64,000 bases of DNA, taken from NCBI GenBank assembly GCA_948567375.1, contig OX419756.1, positions 29,180,552-29,244,551 on the forward strand, in the 5' to 3' direction. Position 1 is the stretch's first letter, and every line of letters begins with the position of its first letter. Under the pieces are notes generated by a model. That model was given only the letters and a program-made list of their open reading frames with translations, ran no database searches and was not told the origin of the DNA. This document shows, in pieces, positions 56,302 through 64,000 of this stretch. The position numbers and the translations under genes were made by a program. The stretch comes from Lunularia cruciata (taxonomy: Eukaryota > Streptophyta > Marchantiopsida > Lunulariales > Lunulariaceae).

Positions 56302-58730
56302 TGTGCATCAAAGTACACCTATCGTTATTATAGTTGATATTGCAACGATAGACTAAGAGAAAAATTTCCAAGATATATTGAACAACTTCCACGATGGAGA
56401 ATTCCATAGAGTTGTATACAATGGTTTTATAATGATTCAACATACTGATTTCACATTTTGACATGTTAATTTAAACACTCTCATATGTAAGATACCCTTG
56501 CTAATAGAATATTTATATTAGCATTGTTGACCATGAAGTGTTGCATCAACTTCCTCTTGACGCATTTGAATAAAATCATTGATTTATAACCTATAGTTTG
56601 TTTCATCCAAAACGAGATTCAAGTAAGCTTGGAGCATATCAAGTCTAGTTGTTATGATACCAAGCAAAGCTCAGGATCATTGATCCAATTGCAACCTAGA
56701 AGGTAAGGTAAAATCCTAATGTGTTCAACTACTAAGGATTTAATGGTTTCTTGATTAGTTGGAAGCTAATTTGAGTTTTTATTTACATGATTGTTCTTTA
56801 GTTTGAGACTTGAATCTAATAGTTGTACACTAGCAAGTGTAACACCAAGACATGGAAGAAAAGAAGTTTTGTAGGATGAGTATGTTATGTCATTGATGAA
56901 CAATTGAACTATCACTTGGCTATTTTCCTCCTTGCATGAGTTCAACTATGGAGATTCACTAGTACCTAATCTTTCTATGTCATCACCATTTTATAATTAG
57001 AGTAGTGATACACTAGTTGTACATTAGACCAAGCCAAATAGGCTCAATTCCTAATAGCTTCTCAACCAACTTAGCACCTTCAGTTCATGTTTACAAGATA
57101 CAAGGAGCAACAGTTAGATTCCTCAAGAGCTCCATTTCATCATGAAATCTAAAATTTGCAATGCATGTAAACCATACAAATAACTTTGAACCTTAATCAT
57201 ATATATCATTCAACATATTCTTGAATTGGAAGTGCACCTATTAGACTATTAGACTAAACATAGACAAAAAATAATATCCAGATCAATACAAGCAATTTCA
57301 AGCAATTAAACCTCCTCAAGAGGAGAGCGATCCCACTACTTGGTCAGCAAATCTCTCACTCAAAGCAAGCAAGCCCACTAGGCTAAGCAAGCAAATCAAT
57401 ATGTTTACCTAACTAAATCCATAGGGTTATGAGCAAATCCATGTTTTTACAAGTGCCATTCACATTTGCACAAAAATTGTTTGTAAGCAAATCAATAAAT
57501 GCTTGATCCAAATCATTTTATTAAACATTTATTATTTTTCTTACAAAAATTATAATAGCAATTTGCTATCATGTGCACTAGAATCACAAATAGTGCATTT
57601 AGGGACTAGATTGTTACTACAATATCATGAAGGGAGGAGCTTTTATTTTTTCTATTTGCATACATATACTAAGGATGCTCTTTATTTCATACAGGGTTTT
57701 CCTTGCATTAACCAATTCCAAGTTTGTATGGTATTTTTGCTTGGATTTAGTTATCCTCTCCTTTGTGTATTGTGGATGTCTTGTGTGCTTCTCCCTTAAC
57801 CAAGAGTTTATCTTTGTTGTTTTTAAGCATTATTTTGACACGCTTTGCACCTCTCCCTAGCTTTCAAAGAATTAGTCTTCAATTTTGTATGGCTAGCTAT
57901 TTCTTGGGCAAAAGTGGTAAGTATAGTGAAATCTTGGGAGTTTTGTTATAGGACTTCTTCCTTGTGCACGGTTCACCATTTTGCTCATGCTTTTCTTCTT
58001 GGTCTCCTAAATCTATGCCTTCTTTTTCTTTTTTGTCTTGTGCTTCTATGCATCTCCTCTTGTATTCTTTGAGTCTCTTTTTGCAAATGTCCCAATATGC
58101 ATTCTTCTCTTTTTGAAATCTAAAAGGTTCACTTGGTGTATATTTACATGGACTAAAATCAAATAGTCTATCCAGCCTCTCCTCTTGCATATTTGGAATT
58201 ATAATTGGTATTGATCCCCTACACAAGAATTACTTATAAAGCTCTTGACAAAGGAGTGTTGTAGTGACACACCTTGACTTCCTTGGAGCCAAATTTTATT
58301 TTTTAAAAATTTAGTAATTCTAGTACAAAGCATGACATGTAGAAACAAAGACAAAAAATGGCATCATTTGTTAGCCAAGCACTTCATAAAGTGAACAATC
58401 ACCTCATACAACAGCTATTACATACTTCCAAGGGTTGAGGGCCTAGTGTTCATATTGTAACATGGTTTTCTTGATGGCTTATCATTCTTACAAAGATCAT
58501 CACTATGGAGATCCTTTGTTACAAATCATATCTCTACAAAGTTATGTCAACATAAGGTTGCTTCATTACAAAGATTAGTGAAAATAAAGTCCTATGAATA
58601 TGAACTTCCGCCATTAGTCAAGCATTGCCAAATTCTATGCCAACAAAAAATTCATGCCTCCTACATAAATGCGCTAGCAAAGGAAGTACTCCCAACCATT
58701 TGGTACCTAACAACATGTGTTTATGGAATG
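56302..58730. other. Spacer before the 58733 element
   Basis: Several overlapping open frames on both strands (57503-58226) reach 109 codons. The reverse one (58226-57897) is Lys/Glu rich but matches nothing I know. No LTR or transposase text was seen. Confidence 0.4.
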
Positions 58731-58732
58731 AC

Positions 58733-59481
58733 TGTAATACCAAGAGCTAGCCATATGATCTAGATGTGAAATTTGGTTTGGTAACATCTAGAATGATGTT
58801 ATACATGATGGTCAAAATAGATAAGATAGAAGTATCACCAAAAGAGTACTTCTACTAATAGGGAAAAAACCAAAATAGACTTGAGAACCTTAGAACCAAT
58901 AGCTAGACATATGATTTAAAGGTGAGAATTGGTTTGGTAACATCGGGAAGGATATTACACATGATGGACTAAACAGATCAGAAAGAGGTATCACCAAAAA
59001 GGGACTCCTACTAATAGAGTAGGAACCAAAATATGCCTGAAATCTTTGAAGGCAATTTTGGAGGCCTAAATGGATGAATTAGGCCTAAAAAATGTACACA
59101 TTCCCCCCCCCCCCCGACCAATGGGAGAAAGGCTGGCCTTCCCTCCCCCCCTACTTTGTCTTGTTGAGAGCTTTCCAACAGTACCTTACTCACATGATTT
59201 TGAGATTCCTACATGAAGATTCCCTGTAAGATTTCCTCCGGTTAATGCTTGTTTGACCAACCAGATAGGACCTAGACCAGACATGTCACCCATCCAAGTA
59301 AGTAATCCAAGGGTGGAGCTTTCTGACATGTCACCTATGTGTGTCCCTAATCCTATGGTGGAGCTTCCTTGGAGGAGATCCTCTTTGTCTATATAATAAA
59401 GAGAAGGTGCTCCTTTGGGGCATCAAATGTTTGAGTGTGCAATCTGTGTTATTTCTCTTCTCTTGTCCTCAAAGCATTACA
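58733..59481 (+). repeat. 5' LTR with duplicated U3 unit, TATA box and poly(C) run
   Basis: It begins TGTAATACCAAGAGC and ends CAAAGCATTACA, so the ends form a short inverted repeat TGTAAT/ATTACA. U3 holds two units of about 150 bp starting AGCTAG at 58745 and 58901. A run of 13 C lies at 59103-59115. TATATAATAA at 59390-59399 is the likely TATA box. Related LTRs occur at 12664, 15222, 21400 and 31103. Confidence 0.92.
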
Positions 59482-59482
59482 A

Positions 59483-59494
59483 TGGTATCAGAGC
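59483..59494 (+). other. Primer-binding site, initiator tRNA-Met type
   Basis: TGGTATCAGAGC starts two bases after the LTR end. It is the standard plant retrotransposon sequence complementary to the 3' end of initiator tRNA-Met, which primes minus-strand cDNA synthesis. Confidence 0.95.
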
Positions 59495-59639
59495 GATTGT
59501 TTTAGTCCAAGAGAGTGGATCACCACTCTTGGAATAACACGAACTACTGAAACTGAGTAATTTGAGGTGGAGAACATAGAGTAATTGCTAGACTTAGGAA
59601 GGACTTTAGAGAGCGGATGGGATGGATGCATTGGGATGA

Positions 59640-60051
59640 CAATTTTCTGCACTTAGCTTTCCATTCTCAAACCCATCCCACATCAAGGTTATTTACATCC
59701 AACGTGAGCAAATGAGAGTATCGCTAGTTTATCACTTTGGTGTAGAATTCATGGACAGAGTGATTAACTCACCAAACCCGGTGATTCTACCTGTGGTGAT
59801 ATATGATAGAGAGTGGGATTTGACAATCTACATTCTATTATGATAATATGGATATAAATATCCCAAATCCTCTCCCTTTCAACACTCAAGTAGAAATCCA
59901 TTATGTAGTGAGACCGAAAGTGATATTTAGAGATTTTGTGGTTAGGAATTTTGGTGAAGAGTATTATCAACGAGTGATAGCTTCTGAGGTCCCAATGGTA
60001 GTTCCGATAGTTTGTGCGCCTTCTAGAGTGATTATATTGACTCTGTATTGA
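59640..60051 (+). pseudogene. Pre-gag leader reading frame
   Basis: Two open stretches of about 67 codons each lie between the primer site and gag: 59640-59840 (FSALSFPFSNPSHIKVIY, then HFGVEFMDRVINSP, VILPVVIYDREWDLTIYIL) and, after a frame change, 59848-60051 (MDINIPNPLPFNTQVEIHY, RPKVIFRDFVVRNFG, EEYYQRVIASEV). The second is in the gag frame and is separated from gag only by a TGA and a TAG. The first has a recognisable counterpart in the chromovirus leader (14652-14820). The text is not typical gag. It could be an N-terminal gag extension or a separate accessory protein; I do not know its role. Confidence 0.5.
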
Positions 60052-60084
60052 AGTAGACATTAGCCATTGGGTGTTGCAAGAACC

Positions 60085-61098
60085 ATGGATCCGCAATTGC
60101 AAGAGCTGGTGCAAGGAATGCAAGGGATGTTGAATGAATTTTGAGAGATTAAGATGACCATGGAGACATTACAAAGTCAAGTGCAAATCCTCAAGAACGA
60201 TCAAGCCATGCAAGAAGAAGAACCATCTCAAAACCCAGTACCTTCAACTGAAGTACTTGGAGTGGCACCCGTGCCTACGAACCCTATCAACGATGAAGCC
60301 ACATTGCTACTCCGGATGAAGAAGACCTGCAACATCAAGCCTTACAAGGGGCAGCGTACGATAGGAGTAGTGGAAAATTGGATCTTGAGAATGAATCAAT
60401 ATTTTTGATTGTTCTCAATAGAGATCACAGAGCATGTTGCAAGCGTGTTTGCATGTGGGTACTTGACCGATAAAGCCCTCACATGGTATGATGCTTGGGA
60501 ACGATCCATCTTGGCAGAGAGAAGGGAGGTCACATGGACATCAATGCAAGAAGGATTGTTGAAGAATTTCCAATCGGTGGATTCTGTGCAGATGGCTCGA
60601 ACCCGACTATGAGGATTGAGACAAAAGAATAGCATACAAGAGTATGTGGAGGCATTTCTAGATCTACAAGTTGCAATTACTAACATGAGTCTAGCAAAGG
60701 CCCTCGACAATTTCAAACAAGGGTTGAAAGAGCGGATTTGCCAAGAAGTCAAGGTGCAAAATCCTCGCACGGTATTTGAAGCCATTGCTTGTACGTAGAG
60801 AATAGCAGGAGCATTAGGTGGAGGTGAAGGAGTAGTTCCACCTCAACATTATTGGGCAGAAATGCCACACATGGGTGGACCAGTATCGATGGAATTAGGT
60901 AACCTTTGATTCCGAGATCAAGGAGCACGACCGCCTCAAGGGGAGCAAGGACGGGTAGAAGAATGAAGCGATGGAGTCCCACAAGGAGAAGGGACTCAAG
61001 GAGAACAATGCCGTCGTTACAATTGTGGCCGTATTGGGCACATATCTACGAATTGTCGCACTTGTTTCCCTAGAGGCCCTCGGTCTTTGTACAGGTAA
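60085..61098 (+). pseudogene. Gag polyprotein, single frame with six stop codons
   Basis: It starts MDPQLQELVQGMQGM (ATG 60085) and ends TAA 61096-61098, 338 codons with no frameshift. The capsid region reads YKGQRTIGVVENWI, LTDKALTWYDAWER, VTWTSMQEGLL and LRQKNSIQEYVEAF with ALDNFKQGLKERI, the Retrotrans_gag pattern. The nucleocapsid knuckle near 61010-61055 is RYNCGRIGHISTNC: the first Cys codon (TGT) reads CGT, so one zinc ligand is lost. Internal stops are TGA at 60142, 60406, 60610, 60907 and 60964 and TAG at 60796. Gag would assemble the virus-like particle. Confidence 0.88.
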
Positions 61099-61268
61099 TC
61101 TTTGAACAACATGGAGAGGCACATTGAAGAGGAGGAGGTGGAAATCACTTTGGAAAACAAAGATCTCCAGTAAATGTACCTCACTGCCTTATTGGCTTAA
61201 TAAGGAAGCAAAGAAGCAAGGGAAGGAAGAAGAATAATGCACAACGATCCCGAAAGGCAACCTCACAA

Positions 61269-61640
61269 TTGATTGTCATGAATGAAATCCTAGAAGGTAA
61301 TCAAGTAAGAGTATTAATAGATTTGGGAGCAACAGAGAATTTATTGTCTTGCTTTGTTGCAATAAGATTGGGAATGGATCTAGAGAGAGATGGATGTGAA
61401 GAAGTAGAGTTACTTAATGGGCAAACACAGAGGATTGAATCATTACCTAGATGGGTAACACTCTCTATAAGAGAATATCAAGAAGCAATTGAGTGGTGAG
61501 TGATACAATTAGCTTGTTATGATGCAATTTTAGGCATACCATGGATGGAGCAATACAACCCTATGGTGGATTGGAGGAAGAAAGTAGTGAGAACCCACCA
61601 ATGGTCAATCATTGGGGTTAAAGAAAAATCACACAAATAG
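61269..61640 (+). pseudogene. Aspartic protease of the 58733 element
   Basis: The open frame gives RVLIDLGATENLLSCFVA (61308-61361), the active-site strand of a gypsy protease in which the usual D-S-G is D-L-G (TTG codon, one change from TCG Ser). Then come the flap region (VELLNGQTQRI), and after a TGA the ILGIPWMEQYNP end block (61530-61565). The frame is shared with RT downstream. The catalytic Asp remains. Protease would cut the polyprotein. Confidence 0.82.
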
Positions 61641-61697
61641 AAACTACCTCTATATGTCATAGGGACGGCAACGGTCTATAAGACCGATAGATGTTTT

Positions 61698-62531
61698 ATG
61701 GGTCTAATAAGAGAAGTCCAGAGTGCACAACTCGATGGACAAATCCCTGAGAAATTAAAGGATGTGGTGGATGAGTTTCAAGATGTCTTTCTTGATGATC
61801 TACACTTAGGATTACCACCAAAAAGACGAGTAGATCACAAAATTGAGACACTCTTGGGGAAGACACTTCCTTGTAAGGCCCCATATCGCCTATCACTTCA
61901 TGAGTTGGAGGAGTGTAAGACTCAAATTGAGGAGATGTTGCAGAAAGGGTTCATCCAACGTAGTGTATCACCATATGGGGCCTCTATCTTGTTTGTGAAG
62001 AAGAAGGATGGTACAATGCGCATGTGCATTGACTATCGGGGTTTCAATCAGCAAACAATGAAGAACAAATACCCCTTACCTCGCATGGATGACCTATTTC
62101 ATCAACTCCATGGAGCGAGATACTTCACCAAACTGGACATGCAGAGCGGTTACAATCAAATCCAAATTGCAGAGGAGGATGTGTACAAAATTGCCTTCCA
62201 AACCAGGTATGGCCACTTTGAGTATCTTGTGATGCCTTTTGGCCTCACCAATGCACCTGCCACTTTCATGAGTCTAATGAATGACATATTTTGTCCATAC
62301 TTGGATAAGTCTATTATTGTCTTCTTGGATGATATCTTAGTATATAGTAGCACAATGATAGAACACAAACAACATCTACAAAAGGTCCTCCAAATTCTAA
62401 GACAGAATCAATTGTACACCAAAATCTCAAAGTGTGAGTTTGGCAAGTCTGAAGTAGACTACTTAGGACATAGAGTAAGTGCACAGGGCATTCAAGTATT
62501 GACAAATAAAATAGAGGTCATTCAAAAATAG
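61698..62531 (+). CDS. Reverse transcriptase domain, intact 277-codon frame within a broken pol
   Basis: The open frame covers the whole RT palm and fingers: [97 protein letters not shown] and the catalytic box [13 protein letters not shown] (62310-62348), both aspartates present. [20 protein letters not shown] closes it. It is bounded by a TAG at 61638 upstream and a TAG at 62529, so it cannot be made as part of a full pol. Among the RT copies in the window this is the only undamaged domain. Confidence 0.9.
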   Translation: MGLIREVQSAQLDGQIPEKLKDVVDEFQDVFLDDLHLGLPPKRRVDHKIETLLGKTLPCKAPYRLSLHELEECKTQIEEMLQKGFIQRSVSPYGASILFVKKKDGTMRMCIDYRGFNQQTMKNKYPLPRMDDLFHQLHGARYFTKLDMQSGYNQIQIAEEDVYKIAFQTRYGHFEYLVMPFGLTNAPATFMSLMNDIFCPYLDKSIIVFLDDILVYSSTMIEHKQHLQKVLQILRQNQLYTKISKCEFGKSEVDYLGHRVSAQGIQVLTNKIEVIQK

Positions 62532-63060
62532 AGTGCCCCAAAAGATTAGACTCAAATTAAGAGCTTCTTGGGGTTGACGGGATTCTATTGTAGATTTGTC
62601 AAGGACTTCTCCAAGGTTGCATAGCCTTTAAAGGCACTACTTGGCAAGGGGAAGAGGTGGACATGGGGAATTGCACAAGAGTTGGCCTTTCAAGAAGTGA
62701 AGGTTGCCTTGCTACATGCACCAATCTTGAAGTGGTATTACCCAAAATGTCCAATCAAGTTGGCTACAGATGCATCAAGCGTAGCAATAGGAGCAGTCCT
62801 CCAACAAGAGTGGCATGATGGATGACATCCAATTGCATATTTATCTCAAAAGTTGTTACCGACAGAGTGCAACTACCACACCACAGAATGAGAAGAGATG
62901 GTCATTGTTCTAGCAACCAAGCATTGGAAGCACTACCTGGGCAAGAAGGCATTTGTAGTAGAGACAAACCACAAACCTCTAGTCTACCTCGAGACGCAGA
63001 AGGATCTATCTCATCACCAAATTTGGTGGGCAGAGTGGTGACAATGCTTCAACATGACAA
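62532..63060 (+). pseudogene. RNase H region of the 58733 element
   Basis: The same frame as RT continues FLGLTGFYCRFVKDFSKVA, LLGKGKRWTWGI, CPIKLATDASSVAIGAVLQQ (first catalytic Asp), KHWKHYLGKKAFVV and NHKPLVYLETQKDL. In-frame stops are TAG at 62547 and about 62622, and TGA near 62823, 62889 and 63039. RNase H would remove the RNA strand during cDNA synthesis. There are no frameshifts. Confidence 0.88.
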
Positions 63061-64000
63061 TCACCTACGTGGAAGGTAAGAAGCAACTTGCAGATGCAAT
63101 CACATGCATGCCAATGGCAAACAACTTGGTGGTAGAGGTTGAGATTAACCCTGAATTCTGGCAAGAGATTCTGGCTGCTACAAAAACAAATCCACAGATT
63201 GTAGAAGCACAATCATCCAAAGGTGTCACTAGCACCCAAGGACTCACCTTTCGGGATGGTAGATTATGGATCCCAAATGTCCCAGAATTATGCACCACCA
63301 TTCTAGTGGAATGTCATGATTTGGCCATTGCAGCTCATGTCAGAGTGGACAAGACCTTGGATGCAGTCAAGCGCCATAACTATTGGCCCAAGATGAGCAA
63401 CGACATGATGGACTATGTGCATAGCTGCCTACTTTGTCAACAAAACAAAGCTTCTAATCAAGCTATTGTATGGCTCCTTCAACCTCCCCCCCACTCCTAC
63501 CCAACATTGGGAACAAGTGAGTATGGATCTCGTCTGTGAATTACCCTAGACCACCTCAGGGTTTGCCTCCATTGTGGTCTTTGTAGACTGGCTCAGCAAA
63601 ATGATTCATGTACACCCTACCACTAAGGAGGTGACCGCTCCACAACTAGCTCAATTATACTTAGATGCAGTCTTTGCTCACCATGGCTTGTCTAGAGTAC
63701 TCATCACAGATAGAGGCACACAATTCACCTGTTTGTTTTGGCAAACACTCTTTGGTTTCTTCAAAACCAAGTTGGCCATGTCCACAACTTACCACCCACA
63801 AACAAATGGCCAAATAGAGCGGGCTAATCACACAATTGAAGACATGTTACGCGGCTTCACCTTAGAAGAGCAAGAGAGGTGGGACACCCTACTACCGTTG
63901 GTGGAATTTGCTTACAACAATTCAGTGAATGCATCCATCCAAGTCACTCTATTCTTCCTCATGTATGGTGAGCATCCCTTCACACCTTCTAGCTTGATGA
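63054..64000 (+). pseudogene. Integrase of the 58733 element (continues past the window)
   Basis: The zinc domain is complete: CHDLAIAAHVRVDKTLDAVK and YWPKM...VHSCLLCQQNKA (63310-63460), an HHCC arrangement. A run of seven C at 63486-63492 marks a one-base frameshift. In the next frame the core reads VSMDLVCELP (first Asp), FVDWLSKMIHVHPTTKEV, HHGLSRVLITDRGTQF (second Asp) and YHPQTNGQIERANHT (Glu). All three catalytic acids are present. One TAG follows CELP. It closely matches 13629-14096 on the other strand. The C-terminal end is beyond 64000. Confidence 0.9.

Larger units (their letters stand above)
58733..64000 (+). mobile_element. Ty3/gypsy retrotransposon, 5' LTR to integrase, cut by the window edge
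   Basis: A 749 bp LTR, perfect primer site, leader frame, gag (60085-61098), protease, an intact 277-codon RT frame, RNase H and integrase in the standard Ty3 order, all on the + strand. Gag keeps one frame from start to end, and pol keeps one frame from 61269 to about 63485. Damage is mainly in-frame TGA and TAG codons. It is the best-preserved element in the window and probably the youngest. The 3' part and second LTR lie beyond 64000. The reverse-strand element at 12664-21920 is an older member of the same family. Confidence 0.92.

Noticed and set aside
56650-56680. TGGTATCATAAC on the reverse strand as a primer site
   Set aside because: Three mismatches to the tRNA-Met site and no LTR-like end or element text beside it.
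57897-58226. 109-codon Lys/Glu-rich reverse frame
   Set aside because: No homology recognised and overlapped by equally long frames on the other strand; could be a repeat remnant but cannot be supported.
1-64000. CRISPR array, bacterial operons, rRNA or tRNA genes
   Set aside because: No regularly spaced short repeats, no operon-like gene packing and no conserved rRNA or tRNA text; the gene has spliceosomal introns.

Overview
The window looks like nuclear DNA of a land plant. It is AT-rich and gene-poor, and most of it is decayed Ty3/gypsy retrotransposons and DNA transposons. It holds one clearly intact gene, with 11 exons, GT-AG introns of 123-465 bp and a plant-type plastid protein. Compact introns with a heavily methylation-decayed repeat fraction would suit a bryophyte or another seedless plant, but the species cannot be fixed from the sequence.

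Layout. 1-1527: 3' end of a Ty3/gypsy copy on the + strand (integrase tail, a PHD-finger-like module, LTR-like sequence), tail-to-tail with a longer decayed copy on the - strand (1531-10240). 10.6-22.7 kb: a nested stack. A + strand Ty3 integrase is cut by a - strand element (12664-21920, TSD CAAAG). That element is cut by a chromodomain-bearing Ty3 element (14154-20525, TSD TGTAG), whose gag is cut by a solo LTR (15222-15959, TSD GATGT/GATGC). The chromovirus LTRs are packed with heat-shock-element units upstream of a TATA box. 22.8-33.7 kb: AT-rich spacer with a pogo/Tigger-like transposase relic (28.1-29.6 kb, -) and another solo LTR (31103-31805). 33.7-35.9 kb: a broken coiled-coil gene of unknown function (-). 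36.4-39.3 kb: fold-back palindromes, dispersed repeats and a small Mutator-type element carrying a gene fragment (38449-38807).

43132-46942 (+) is the real gene: a 350-residue plastid-type protein joining a ferredoxin-like 4Fe-4S segment to a metallo-beta-lactamase fold. After it come a PIF/Harbinger transposase relic (49.9-51.1 kb, -), more spacer, and from 58733 to the window edge a relatively young Ty3/gypsy element (LTR, tRNA-Met-type primer site, leader frame, gag, protease, RT, RNase H, integrase). Its gag runs in one frame broken only by TGA and TAG codons.

The LTR family of 58733 recurs at 15222, 31103 and, in a shorter form, at 12664 and 21400, so one family has colonised the region repeatedly. 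No rRNA, tRNA or CRISPR array was recognised.
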